Shown: positions 17,030-24,333, counted from the first letter of the stretch. The stretch is 64,000 nt of DNA from Nisaea denitrificans DSM 18348 (GCF_000426505.1 NZ_KE384532.1:201910-265909), one strand, 5' to 3'. Translations and numbers: made by a program. The notes: a model not told the origin generated them from the sequence alone.

Positions 17030-17731
17030 TTATCCGTCATGCCTGAGCCAAAGTTCCCGGCAGCCGGCATAGTCTATCTGTTCCGGCGTCAGCCCCCCGA
17101 CAGGTCGGGTTTCCGCTGCGACGAGGGACCAGATGGCGTCTGGAACCGGGCTGTGCGGCTGCTCCGAGGACGTCAGCCGTCCTTGTTCGGTCAGCCATTT
17201 CAGGCCGTGAAAATGGACCCGGACACGCTGTGTTCCGGTACTGCGGTCTTCCGGTACCGGAAACCTGATCAGGAAGCGGTGCCTGTCGAAGACCCGTTCG
17301 GCCAGGGCTGCCAGCCGCCGGCCCAGGACGGCATTGCCCTGGTAGCCCAGGCTGCGCAGTTTCGTGGTCATCACCCCCAGGACCTGCTCGCTGCAGCGGG
17401 GCGGAACATACAGAGTAGGGGTGCCGGTCACGGCGTGCAGACCGGCGAGGACAGGGGCCGTTGTTTCCCGCAGGCACTGGAATGTCACGGAGGCCGGCGA
17501 GATCACCGCGCGGATATCGTCACCGGCGTCGTCGAGCAGGCCGAACTCCTCCTGAAAACGGTTGATGGCATCCAGCAGCGCATCGCTGGCGAAGCCATCG
17601 ATCCCGCCTGGCCAGTAGGGTTGTCCGAACAGGTCCTTGATATGGGCGAGCAGGGCCTGAACGAGAGCTATATCGTGCGGTTGCCCGGTGCCGGGCCCGA
17701 CGCTTGTTTCGAGGTACGTGATTACAGGCAT
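17030..17731 (-). CDS. phage protein with peptidoglycan-binding-like domain
   Basis: A 233-residue protein; the start MPVITYLETS has GGGAGG 6 bases upstream. Residues 24-70 (ALVQALLAHIKDLFGQPYWPGGIDGFASDALLDAINRFQEEFGL) resemble a PG_binding_1 domain, with the usual 'GxIDGxxxxxxxxAIxxFQ' pattern. The remaining 160 residues, including FLIRFPVPEDRSTGTQRVRVHFHGLKWL, match no family I know. It lies between terL and portal, where an endolysin or a wall-degrading virion protein would be unusual. It might be the missing lysis enzyme or a wall-binding protein. No catalytic motif is evident. Confidence 0.6.
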   Translation of the reverse strand: MPVITYLETSVGPGTGQPHDIALVQALLAHIKDLFGQPYWPGGIDGFASDALLDAINRFQEEFGLLDDAGDDIRAVISPASVTFQCLRETTAPVLAGLHAVTGTPTLYVPPRCSEQVLGVMTTKLRSLGYQGNAVLGRRLAALAERVFDRHRFLIRFPVPEDRSTGTQRVRVHFHGLKWLTEQGRLTSSEQPHSPVPDAIWSLVAAETRPVGGLTPEQIDYAGCRELWLRHDG

Positions 17732-17744
17732 CTCCCACCTCCCC

Positions 17745-17786
17745 AAGTGGCTGGCCTCAAGTGGTTGGCCTCAAGTGGCTGGCCCA
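17745..17786. repeat. 14-bp tandem repeat, three units
   Basis: AAGTGGCTGGCCTC, AAGTGGTTGGCCTC and AAGTGGCTGGCCCA in tandem, one substitution in unit 2 and one in unit 3. It sits in the short gap between terL and the peptidoglycan-binding-like gene, upstream of the latter's ribosome site. Probably a slippage product. Confidence 0.9.
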
Positions 17787-17819
17787 AAGGCCAAGCGTTC
17801 AGGTTCGGTTCGATTGGGC

Positions 17820-19091
17820 TCAAACCAGGAATTGCCCGGTCTGAGTCCGGTTTCGGCTCAACAAGAGCTCCGTCAGGGCCCAGACAAGCGCATCCACCCG
17901 GTCGGGTGAGCCATTGCCGCCCGAAGCCCCGGTGAAGCTGCACATCTGATCCTCAAGCAAATCAAGGCGGCCGATATGATGGACGCGGCCCTGTTCGTAG
18001 AGGGCCGCAACCGGCTCGGCCCGGGTCTGTTTGCCGCGGCTGGCACGCACCAGGCGCAGCGGTACGGACGGATCGACACTGCGCAGCACCTGCTCCACCA
18101 TGTCTCCGCCCTGATTGACCTCGGCGACGATGCGATCCGCTGCATGCCGGTGATAGGCGTCGATGGCGCGGGCCGCCCAGTCGTTCGGGGCAAGCCGTCC
18201 GGAAAGATCCTCCAGGACAAAAGCGGTCTCGGCGGCGCGACCGGCGACCAGGATGCCGGTCTCGTTCGAGGCGGAATGGTGGCTTGCCGCCGGATCGATC
18301 GCGACCACGATGCGGTCCAGAGCGGGTTGTTCTCCCGGGGCCAAGCGGGCGGCTTCCAGCCGCTCCCGGCGCCACAGTGCACCCGGCACATCGGTCAGGA
18401 ATTCACCGTCGAGTTCCTGCCGTCCAAGCCGGGTGCCGCCATAGGCACTTTCCATGGCGGCCAGGAAACCCGGGGCAAGGTTGAGACGGTTCTCCGTGCT
18501 GCGGCCCCGGGTCAGCATTGTGCCGTCAGCCTCCGCGATACGCTTCAGCCAGTCCTTCGGACGCGGTGTCGTGGTTGCAATGCATTGCGGTCGGGTGCCG
18601 AGCCGCAGGGCCATCATCAGGTTGTGCCAGGCTTCGGGCTGGGGCCAGGCGGCAATTTCGTCGGCCCAGGCCATGTCGAACTGATGTCCGCGCACCTGGT
18701 CCGGATCGTCGGCCGAGAGCAAGGTCGCGATGCTGCCGGACTTCCAGGTCAACCGGCGCTTCGATGGCTCGTAGTGTGGCCGTTCCCATGGCGGGGCAAT
18801 GGCCAGCAGGCCGCTTTCGCCTTCGACCATGACGTCGCGGACATCGCCGGCGGTCGCCCCAATGACGGCTGCGCGCTGGCAGCGGCCGCTTTCGAGCGCG
18901 GCTCTGATCCATTCAGAGCCGGTTCGGGTTTTCCCGAAACCGCGGCCCGCCAGGATCAGCCAGACACGCCAATCTCCGGCCGGCGGCAATTGTTTTTCGC
19001 GCGCCCAGAACGACCAGTCGTACAGCAGAAGGGCGGCTTCGGCGTCACTGATCCCGCTCAGGAACCGGGTCCGTTCCATCGGACTCATCAT
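17820..19091 (-). CDS. terL: terminase large subunit
   Basis: A packaging motor, about 423 residues from ATG at 19091. A longer start at 19187 would overlap terS by 143 bases and lacks family alignment, so I prefer the internal ATG. N-terminal ATPase: Walker A AGRGFGKTRTG at about residues 48-58, Walker B DMAWADEIAAW around 139-149, coupling motif CIATTTPRP. C-terminal RNase H-like nuclease: IVVAIDPAA starts the metal-binding Asp motif, with later Asp residues (DGDMVEQ-like, DRVDALVWAL). The GRGFGKTRTGSEW motif resembles that of GTA-type terminases, which package headfuls. Confidence 0.92.
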   Translation of the reverse strand: MMSPMERTRFLSGISDAEAALLLYDWSFWAREKQLPPAGDWRVWLILAGRGFGKTRTGSEWIRAALESGRCQRAAVIGATAGDVRDVMVEGESGLLAIAPPWERPHYEPSKRRLTWKSGSIATLLSADDPDQVRGHQFDMAWADEIAAWPQPEAWHNLMMALRLGTRPQCIATTTPRPKDWLKRIAEADGTMLTRGRSTENRLNLAPGFLAAMESAYGGTRLGRQELDGEFLTDVPGALWRRERLEAARLAPGEQPALDRIVVAIDPAASHHSASNETGILVAGRAAETAFVLEDLSGRLAPNDWAARAIDAYHRHAADRIVAEVNQGGDMVEQVLRSVDPSVPLRLVRASRGKQTRAEPVAALYEQGRVHHIGRLDLLEDQMCSFTGASGGNGSPDRVDALVWALTELLLSRNRTQTGQFLV

Positions 19092-19527
19092 CCGGTAGGG
19101 TTGCGGGTGGAGAGAGGGCTTTGAGGCGGGCGGCGAGTTTTTCCTTGGCTCCCTTGAGGTGGCGCTCGAGGTCTTCTGATCCGGCATCTCGGCCCTCCCG
19201 GAAAGTTTCCGGGCGGTGTGCCCGCAATAGGAACATCAGGAGCGAGTCGGAGTACTTCCGGACCGTCCCGCAGATCCTGCCCTGATGGAAACGCGGTTGT
19301 TCCACGCCCTCGACGGCCCGGCTTCGGGCCTCGGCCTCAAGCAGGTCGACGGCCATGTCCAGTGCGTCGTCCCAGGCGTCGGCGAAGGCCTGATCCTGAC
19401 GTCTTATCTGATAGGCATTACTGCGATCGAGCCGCGCCTTGCGGGCGGCTTCACTGACATTTCCGGTTTCGGCGAGAGCTTTCAGAAAATGCCGCTTCTT
19501 GCGTGTCCGGGCTGCGGATTCGGCCAT
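19045..19527 (-). CDS. terS: terminase small subunit
   Basis: A 160-residue protein starting MAESAARTRKKRHFLKALAETGNVSEAARKARLDRSNAYQIRR. The N-terminal half is a DNA-binding helix-turn-helix (GNVSEAARKARLDRSNAY) and is followed by an oligomerisation helix (DDALDMAVDLLEAEARSRA). The C-terminus is low-complexity and charged. The ribosome site is weak. An intrinsic terminator ends only 15 bases upstream of the start. Its 3' end overlaps terL. Confidence 0.85.
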   Translation of the reverse strand: MAESAARTRKKRHFLKALAETGNVSEAARKARLDRSNAYQIRRQDQAFADAWDDALDMAVDLLEAEARSRAVEGVEQPRFHQGRICGTVRKYSDSLLMFLLRAHRPETFREGRDAGSEDLERHLKGAKEKLAARLKALSPPATLPDDESDGTDPVPERDQ

Positions 19528-19541
19528 GCGTTTCACCCAAT

Positions 19542-19578
19542 AAAAAAGGCGCCCTGCGGGGTGTTCCCACAAGGCGCC
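19542..19578 (-). terminator. strong intrinsic terminator directly upstream of terS
   Basis: On the minus strand GGCGCCTTGTGGG pairs with CCCGCAGGGCGCC (13 bp, two G-U type pairs) across the loop AACAC, followed at once by TTTTTT. Since terS begins 15 bases further on and nothing else fits between, every transcript entering the late genes from upstream must pass this hairpin. It may serve as an attenuator in the late-operon leader or as the end of the DUF6362-like gene transcript. Confidence 0.85.
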
Positions 19579-19591
19579 GACGATAGAATAG

Positions 19592-19620
19592 TATTTAGCC
19601 GATTTTATAAACCTTGTAAA
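19592..19620 (-). promoter_or_regulatory. candidate late promoter before terS terminator
   Basis: Minus-strand TTTACA (19620-19615), 17 bases, then TAAATA (19597-19592). The -35 is near consensus and the -10 is weak. A start near 19585 would give a leader that is almost entirely the terminator hairpin. It sits in an AT-rich pocket unlike the surrounding GC-rich DNA, and a dyad touches its -35. Prediction by eye only. Confidence 0.35.
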
Positions 19621-19635
19621 GCGGTTTTTTCCGAT
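19620..19635. promoter_or_regulatory. candidate operator dyad, late promoter
   Basis: AGCGG-TTTTTT-CCGAT: one mismatch from ATCGG-N6-CCGAT. Its core, CGGTTTTTTCCGAT, is the exact reverse complement of 14 bases in the 19716-19731 dyad. It abuts the candidate -35 of the late promoter. Confidence 0.45.
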
Positions 19636-19711
19636 AGAGCGTCATTTGTATGTATGTTGACTTAGAGGATATTCGTAATTAATCCATTAAAATCAACATA
19701 TTGATGTTTCT

Positions 19712-19735
19712 ATTAATCGGAAAAAACCGATTAAT
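19712..19735. promoter_or_regulatory. perfect dyad at 3' end of DUF6362-like gene
   Basis: ATTAATCGG-AAAAAA-CCGATTAAT, a perfect 9-bp palindrome with a 6-bp spacer that contains the core ATCGG-N6-CCGAT at 19716-19731. It includes the stop codon of the DUF6362-like gene. Symmetry and spacing suit a dimeric repressor of the LexA/CI type, such as the adjacent S24 protein. Confidence 0.55.
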
Positions 19736-20147
19736 CGGGCCTGCGAAAAACGTGCGGCGGGGGTGTTTTCCGAAGCCGGTCGCGGATTGCGGCCAGTCCC
19801 CGGTCCTCTATCCGGCGCAGCGTGACGTGACTGCGCCCGTCAATATCCTCCAGTTTTCGCCAGGCGACACCGCAAGCCCGGGCCCAGACCACGATCCGTT
19901 GCTCCTGATCGCAGGCGAACATCCAGCCGAGGCTTTCATCAAGCCGGTCGATGGCCGCCGGGCTTGGTGATGCCGGCCGTGTTCTCCCCGGCGCCAATTC
20001 ATGCGCAAAGCTGTTTTGCGCCACATCCGGCCATCCTGTGAGCCGGGCTTTGCCATATGCCCGTGGCAATCGGTGCAAAGTGTCCGCTGCTTCTTTCAGG
20101 TAGTGTTTGATCCATTTTGGATCCGGCACAATCTGCGTGCTCGTCAT
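19731..20147 (-). CDS. DUF6362-like phage regulatory protein
   Basis: A 138-residue protein containing a C-terminal half that looks like a helix-turn-helix sigma-region-4-type segment (RIVVWARACGVAWRKLEDIDGRSHVTLRRIEDRGLAAI). Conserved hypotheticals of this size and type sit just ahead of terminase genes in alphaproteobacterial prophages. It lies divergently from the S24 repressor across a 226-base gap. It may activate late transcription, much as small regulators do in P2- or P22-like phages, but this is inference. Confidence 0.65.
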   Translation of the reverse strand: MTSTQIVPDPKWIKHYLKEAADTLHRLPRAYGKARLTGWPDVAQNSFAHELAPGRTRPASPSPAAIDRLDESLGWMFACDQEQRIVVWARACGVAWRKLEDIDGRSHVTLRRIEDRGLAAIRDRLRKTPPPHVFRRPD

Positions 20148-20159
20148 TGACTCCCTCCA

Positions 20160-20171
20160 ATCGGAACCGAT
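20160..20171. promoter_or_regulatory. short dyad ATCGG-AA-CCGAT
   Basis: A perfect palindrome with the same half-sites as the 19716-19731 dyad but a 2-base spacer, located 12 bases upstream of the DUF6362-like start. It may be an operator for that gene. Confidence 0.4.
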
Positions 20172-20247
20172 CAGCGTCGCGATGAACAGGCGTCGTTAAA
20201 CGTGTAGGCGTGGCTTTTCTGCGCTGAAAGCGTTAAGTTGCGACGAG

Positions 20248-20263
20248 ATCGGATTTTCCCGGT
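20248..20263. promoter_or_regulatory. candidate operator in repressor promoter
   Basis: ATCGG-ATTTTC-CCGGT, one mismatch from the ATCGG-N6-CCGAT dyad, placed in the divergent promoter gap (20148-20373) between the DUF6362-like gene and the S24 repressor. Autoregulation is plausible. Confidence 0.4.
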
Positions 20264-20373
20264 CAAAAAATTCCTTTGCCACTGACGCTTAGGTTGTTCT
20301 AGGCGAAAGATTAAAATTCGGCAATAGGAAAAAAACTCTTGATCATCCGATTGTGGAAGTTTAGGTTCCGGTT

Positions 20374-21096
20374 ATGAAGCTCGATCTCCAGCGAAAGCGC
20401 ATCCTGGAATTGGTGGCGCATCGTGATCCGCCGACGGATCTGAAGAAGGCCTCGCTGGCTTGTGGCAAGAATCACGCCTACTTGCATCAATTCATCAATC
20501 GCGGAACGCCACGGAAGTTGCCGGAAGACGTGCGATATGCGCTGGCCCGGCATCTCGGCGTCGACGAGGCTGTTCTGCGGCCGGAGCAGGGGTCGGTTTC
20601 TCCGCCTTCTCCGGCGCGCCGAATCGGCCCTTCAGCGATCATGCCGCCTTTTTCCGGCTCCGGGTCTGTCGATCCGGCGGGAGTCGTCGCGGTTCCGGAA
20701 GTCCGGATTTCCGCGTCGGCCGGTGGCGGCGCCAATCTCGAACAGGAGCCGGGCGGCAACGACTGGTATTTCGACGCGGGCTGGCTTCGGTACGAGCTGC
20801 GGGCATCGGCCCGGGATCTCCGGGTGATTTCCATCGACGGCGATTCCATGGAGCCGGTGCTGTATTCCGGCGACAAGGTGATGATCGATCTCAGCCGCAC
20901 CGCCCCTTCGCCGCCGGGCATTTTCGTGCTGCATGACGGCATTGGCCTGGTTGCCAAGCAGCTCGAATATATTCCCAACAGCGACCCGCCACGGGTGCTG
21001 ATCCGCTCGGAAAGCCCGCGATATCAGGATTACGAACGGACGATTGAAGAAGTGAATATCGTCGGCCGCGTGATATGGTTCGCCCGGCGCCTCTAG
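20374..21096 (+). CDS. S24/LexA-type phage repressor
   Basis: A 240-residue transcription factor. Residues 1-65 hold a Cro/CI-like helix-turn-helix (LKKASLACGKNHAYLHQFINRG). A Pro/Ser linker follows. Residues 105-238 form an S24 peptidase with a possible Ala-Gly cleavage site near 116-117 (ISASAGGGA). The nucleophile Ser158 lies in IDGDSMEPVLYSGDKVMID and the Lys195 base in GIGLVAKQLE. Such proteins self-cleave when RecA is activated, which would link this locus to DNA damage. It is the only gene of the locus on the plus strand and lies at its head. Confidence 0.88.
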   Translation: MKLDLQRKRILELVAHRDPPTDLKKASLACGKNHAYLHQFINRGTPRKLPEDVRYALARHLGVDEAVLRPEQGSVSPPSPARRIGPSAIMPPFSGSGSVDPAGVVAVPEVRISASAGGGANLEQEPGGNDWYFDAGWLRYELRASARDLRVISIDGDSMEPVLYSGDKVMIDLSRTAPSPPGIFVLHDGIGLVAKQLEYIPNSDPPRVLIRSESPRYQDYERTIEEVNIVGRVIWFARRL

Positions 21097-21175
21097 GAAA
21101 ATGCCAGGCCCGAACTAATTTTTAACGGATCGGTACCATAATCGGCGCGCGAGCCAGAACGCGCGGAGACGAGAG

Positions 21176-21586
21176 TTGAGCGAAACCCCGAAAACCATAT
21201 GCGACCCTTGGCGCTATGTGCTGCTTTGCGTCGGCATGCTGTGCACAGTGCTGGGTGTTGCCGGTATCGTGCTGCCGGGATTGCCGGGGACGCTGTTTCT
21301 GCTGATTGCGGTCTGGGCTTTTTCCCGCTCTTCCGAACGGTTCCATCTCTGGCTCTACAACCATCCGCATTTCGGCAGCGGCGTGCGCGCCTGGCATGAG
21401 CATGGGGTGATCCCGCCGCGGGCCAAGATCGCCGCCGTGACGATGATCGGCTTTTCCTTCGCGCTGCTCTGGGGCTTTGTGCTGGAGGACTGGCGATTGG
21501 CGGCGGCGACCGGTGTCACTCTGGCGCTTGTCGCGACCTGGATCGCGACCCGTCCGGGAACGATCAGGCAGGAAGATCCCGCCTGA
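21176..21586 (+). CDS. DUF454 (YbaN-like) membrane protein
   Basis: A 136-residue inner-membrane protein with the DUF454 signature VLGVAGIVLPGLPGTLFLLIAVWAFSRSSERFHLWLYNHPHFG, a second hydrophobic region (AAVTMIGFSFALLWGF) and a third (LAAATGVTLALVATWIA). The start is TTG with GGAG upstream; no ATG aligns with the family N-terminus. The function of DUF454 proteins is unknown. It lies 79 bases after the S24 gene and is a host gene marking the right edge of the phage region. Confidence 0.88.
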   Translation: MSETPKTICDPWRYVLLCVGMLCTVLGVAGIVLPGLPGTLFLLIAVWAFSRSSERFHLWLYNHPHFGSGVRAWHEHGVIPPRAKIAAVTMIGFSFALLWGFVLEDWRLAAATGVTLALVATWIATRPGTIRQEDPA

Positions 21587-21607
21587 CCACTTTCCGAATG
21601 GGGAAGA

Positions 21608-22135
21608 TCAGTTCTTTTTGACGCCGTGGCCGTGTTTCATGCCGTGCTTCATGGCGTTGTTACCGGCGCCTGCGCCAACGGACTGGACCATCACCTTGAC
21701 TGTCACGGTGCCGGATTTTTCGAAGGTCAGCGTTAGCGGAAACATTTCGCCTTCCACCAGCGGTGCCTTCAGGCCGATCATCATGACGTGAAAGCTACCG
21801 GGTTGCAGCATCGCATGGCCGTGCGCCGGGACCGTGATAGGGCCGCTCGGCCGCATTTTCATCACCCCGTTCTCATGCAGATGGGTGTGCAGCTCGACCC
21901 GGCTGGCAACGTCGCCGGACGCTGCCATCAGGCGGTCATCCGTCCCGCCGTGATTTTCCAATTTCATGAAGGCGGCGCCGTTCTTGGCGCGGCCGGGTGT
22001 GGCCCGGGCCCAGGGATGTTCGACCGTGATGTCGCCCACCTTGAACTCTTCGGCTGAGGCAATGCCGCCGAACAGGGGCAGGGTCACGATGGCGAGTGCG
22101 GCGAACCGCGTGGCGATTTTTGCAAACTGGATCAT
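21608..22135 (-). CDS. periplasmic copper chaperone PCuAC
   Basis: A 175-residue exported copper chaperone that delivers Cu(I), typically to cytochrome oxidase. The start MIQFAKIATRFAALAIVTLPLFGGIASA gives a clean signal peptide ending at Ala27-Ser/Glu. The PCuAC copper motif runs from ELHTHLHENGVMKM to HGHAMLQPGSFHVMMIGL, with the H(M)-x-M and H-x-M ligands visible. A His/Met-rich tail (MKHGMKHGHGVKKN) probably adds copper sites. It follows the DUF2946 gene with 68 bases between, likely one operon. Confidence 0.9.
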   Translation of the reverse strand: MIQFAKIATRFAALAIVTLPLFGGIASAEEFKVGDITVEHPWARATPGRAKNGAAFMKLENHGGTDDRLMAASGDVASRVELHTHLHENGVMKMRPSGPITVPAHGHAMLQPGSFHVMMIGLKAPLVEGEMFPLTLTFEKSGTVTVKVMVQSVGAGAGNNAMKHGMKHGHGVKKN

Positions 22136-22203
22136 TGATCTGTCTTTCAATTTTTGGGGCGCGGCGGCAGTGACGCCGCTTGTCATCAAGATGAATTGAA
22201 AGC

Positions 22204-22626
22204 TCAGGCGGGAGGGGCCCGGGGATTGCGGAACCGGGTGAAACTCTGACGATCGGCCTGATACGGCCCGGTCGCGAGATGGCCCGCCGCGGAGATCCGC
22301 CCGGCCGTGTCCGGGTTGCCGGAGGGCAGTGTTGTGGCGGCCGCCACGCCGCAGAGCGTGCAAAGGCCGCAATCGGGCGCGTTTTCCTGCTGGCTGTCTT
22401 TCCGGCCGCCGGCAGCATCATCGATGGCGCCGAGGCAGAGTTCGGCGAGGTCCGCCGTGAGGCTGCCGGGAGGCGCCGCAGTGAGGGCGGCGGAGGCGCC
22501 GAGGGTGAACCCGGCCTGGGTCAAGAGGGCCAGAATGCCAAAAATAGCCGCAATCACCCGGCGCCGGGCATGGCTGTGTCCCGCCGGATTCCGCAGTTCG
22601 GTTGTTGTCAGCGTGGCATGTCGCAT
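22204..22626 (-). CDS. DUF2946 family protein
   Basis: A 140-residue protein from the start MRHATLTTTELRN. One N-terminal membrane segment (VIAAIFGILALLTQAGFTLG) is followed by a conserved Cys-rich section: ELCLGAIDDAAGG, then DCGLCTLCGVAA. The CxxCxxC pattern typifies DUF2946, which occurs beside copper genes such as PCuAC. The downstream neighbour here is PCuAC, so a copper-handling role is likely although the biochemistry is unknown. Confidence 0.8.
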   Translation of the reverse strand: MRHATLTTTELRNPAGHSHARRRVIAAIFGILALLTQAGFTLGASAALTAAPPGSLTADLAELCLGAIDDAAGGRKDSQQENAPDCGLCTLCGVAAATTLPSGNPDTAGRISAAGHLATGPYQADRQSFTRFRNPRAPPA

Positions 22627-22696
22627 GTCATCACCATAGCAGGCGCCGCCGGAAGTGGTTAGGCGCCATACGTCGCATGCAGAAAGGGCGCGCTTT

Positions 22697-24091
22697 ATGG
22701 GCCGAGGACGGCAGAGAAGCAAGCGGGGGAAGTCGGCACAACGGTCGGCACAACGGCCGGCACAACGTCGGGGATATCCAGCGAATACGCCGCTCCTCGA
22801 AGTCGTGGTCGAGCGGCTTGGCGGGCGCGGCGACGGGTTGGCCCAGGCAGAGATCAAGACCGGCTATGTCAGCGAGACCCGTCCGCTTTTCATTCCCTTT
22901 GCCCTGCCCGGCGAGCGGGTCCGGGTGCGCCCGGTGTCCGACCGTGGTGAAGGCGTGGCCTGCGATCTGATCGAGCTGGTGGACCCGGCTCCGGAGCGGG
23001 TCGATCCGGCCTGTGAGCATTTCATGATCTGCGGCGGTTGCGCCGTGCAACATCTGGAAACCGGCGCTTATCAGGCATGGAAGCGGGATCAGGTGACGCA
23101 ATATCTTAGCCGCGCCGGCCTCGGATCGGTGCCGGTCGCGGCACTGCGGACCTGCGCGCCCGGCGCCCGGCGCAGGGCCGATTTCGTGCTCCGCATGACC
23201 GGCAAGAAACTGGTCGCCGGTTTCCATGAACGCGGCAGCAACCGGATTGTCGAGATCCGCGAATGTCCGGTCTTGCGGCCGGCCGTCTTCGCCCTGATGA
23301 CGCCGCTGCGGCAGCTTTTCGCCGGTGTGCTGGAGTCCGGGCAATCCGTCGATTGCGTGGTGAACGAGCTGGATAACGGGCTTGATCTGCTGCTCCGCCT
23401 GCCGGACCATCCCGATCTCGATTTCCGCGAGCGGCTCGCGGCCTTCGCCGAAGAGCAGGATTTGACCCGGCTCTCTTATCATGCCGAGGGCGACACTTTG
23501 CCGGACCCGGTGCCGCTGGCCCAGCGCCGCACGCCGACGATCAAGTTCGGCCCGGTTTCCGTGGCGCCACCACCCGGCGCCTTTCTGCAGGCGACGGTGG
23601 ATGGCGAAGCGGCGATCCAGGAGCTGGTCCGCGAAGGCACGGACGGCGCCCGCTCTGTGCTCGATCTTTATGCCGGATGCGGCACCCTGTGCCTTGCGCT
23701 GGACGGAACGGCGGAGCGGCTCGCGGTGGAAGGCGACGATAGTCTGCTCGCGGCGATCCGGTCTGGCGCCGATGCGGCCAGGCTCGGCGGCCGTGTCCGG
23801 ACCGAGCGGCGCGACCTGACCCAGCGCCCCTTTGCCGGAAAGGAGCTCGGCAAGTTCGATGCTGTGGTGCTTGATCCGCCCCGCGCCGGTGCGCGGGAGC
23901 AGGCGGTCGCGCTGGCCGCATCGAAGGTGCAGCGGATCGTCTATGTGTCCTGCAATCCGGCGACTTTTGCCCGGGACGCGCGGACGCTGGTGGATGGCGG
24001 TTATGACTGCGTTGAAGTCACCCCGATCGACCAGTTTCTCTGGACGCCGCATATCGAGCTTGTTGCCCATTTCGTTCGGCGTGACGGGTGA
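22697..24091 (+). CDS. class I SAM-dependent RNA m5U methyltransferase (TrmA/RlmD type)
   Basis: A 464-residue enzyme; MGRGRQRSKR has AAGGG upstream and is preferred over an earlier in-frame start inside the opposite gene's promoter region. After a basic, repetitive N-terminus (SAQRSAQRPAQR) comes a TRAM-like beta domain. Next are the iron-sulfur cysteines in CEHFMICGGCAVQHL, then the Rossmann methyltransferase with VLDLYAGCGTLCLALD and DPPRAGAREQ. The catalytic Cys is in IVYVSCNPATFARD. These enzymes make 5-methyluridine in tRNA or 23S rRNA; which one cannot be told here. Confidence 0.88.
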   Translation: MGRGRQRSKRGKSAQRSAQRPAQRRGYPANTPLLEVVVERLGGRGDGLAQAEIKTGYVSETRPLFIPFALPGERVRVRPVSDRGEGVACDLIELVDPAPERVDPACEHFMICGGCAVQHLETGAYQAWKRDQVTQYLSRAGLGSVPVAALRTCAPGARRRADFVLRMTGKKLVAGFHERGSNRIVEIRECPVLRPAVFALMTPLRQLFAGVLESGQSVDCVVNELDNGLDLLLRLPDHPDLDFRERLAAFAEEQDLTRLSYHAEGDTLPDPVPLAQRRTPTIKFGPVSVAPPPGAFLQATVDGEAAIQELVREGTDGARSVLDLYAGCGTLCLALDGTAERLAVEGDDSLLAAIRSGADAARLGGRVRTERRDLTQRPFAGKELGKFDAVVLDPPRAGAREQAVALAASKVQRIVYVSCNPATFARDARTLVDGGYDCVEVTPIDQFLWTPHIELVAHFVRRDG

Positions 24092-24333
24092 ACGGGATGC
24101 CGGATCCGGCCCGCATTCGAAAGCGAACCGTGACGGTCTCCGGCCATGTCACCTCAGTATCGCTGGAAGAGGCGTTCTGGGATGTGTTGAAGGAGATTGC
24201 CGCTGCCAGGGATCTCTCGATCAACGGTCTCGTCTCCGAGGTGGATGCAACGCGCAGCGGCAATCTTTCAAGTGCGCTGCGCGTGTTCGTTCTGTCTGAA
24301 CTGCTGACCGGAAAACCGTCAGTTCCCGAGTAA
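24088..24333 (+). CDS. ribbon-helix-helix protein
   Basis: An 81-residue protein, MNGMPDPARIRKRTVTVSGHVTSVSLEEAFWDVLKEIA, of the RHH_4 type common in alphaproteobacteria. Its beta strand is KRTVTVSGHVTSVSLE and two helices follow. It begins at a GTG that overlaps the previous stop (GTGA), so it is coupled to the methyltransferase gene; an ATG three codons later is the alternative. Its 3' end overlaps the asmA-type gene tail-to-tail by 15 bases. Confidence 0.8.
   Translation: MNGMPDPARIRKRTVTVSGHVTSVSLEEAFWDVLKEIAAARDLSINGLVSEVDATRSGNLSSALRVFVLSELLTGKPSVPE

Noticed and set aside
2000-21200. Flanking att repeats or tRNA at the phage-type locus
   Set aside because: No tRNA and no direct repeat longer than a few bases was found by eye at the 2.1 kb and 21.1 kb edges.
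22631-24070. 479-codon open frame on the minus strand
   Set aside because: Fully opposite the m5U methyltransferase, which carries all the expected motifs.
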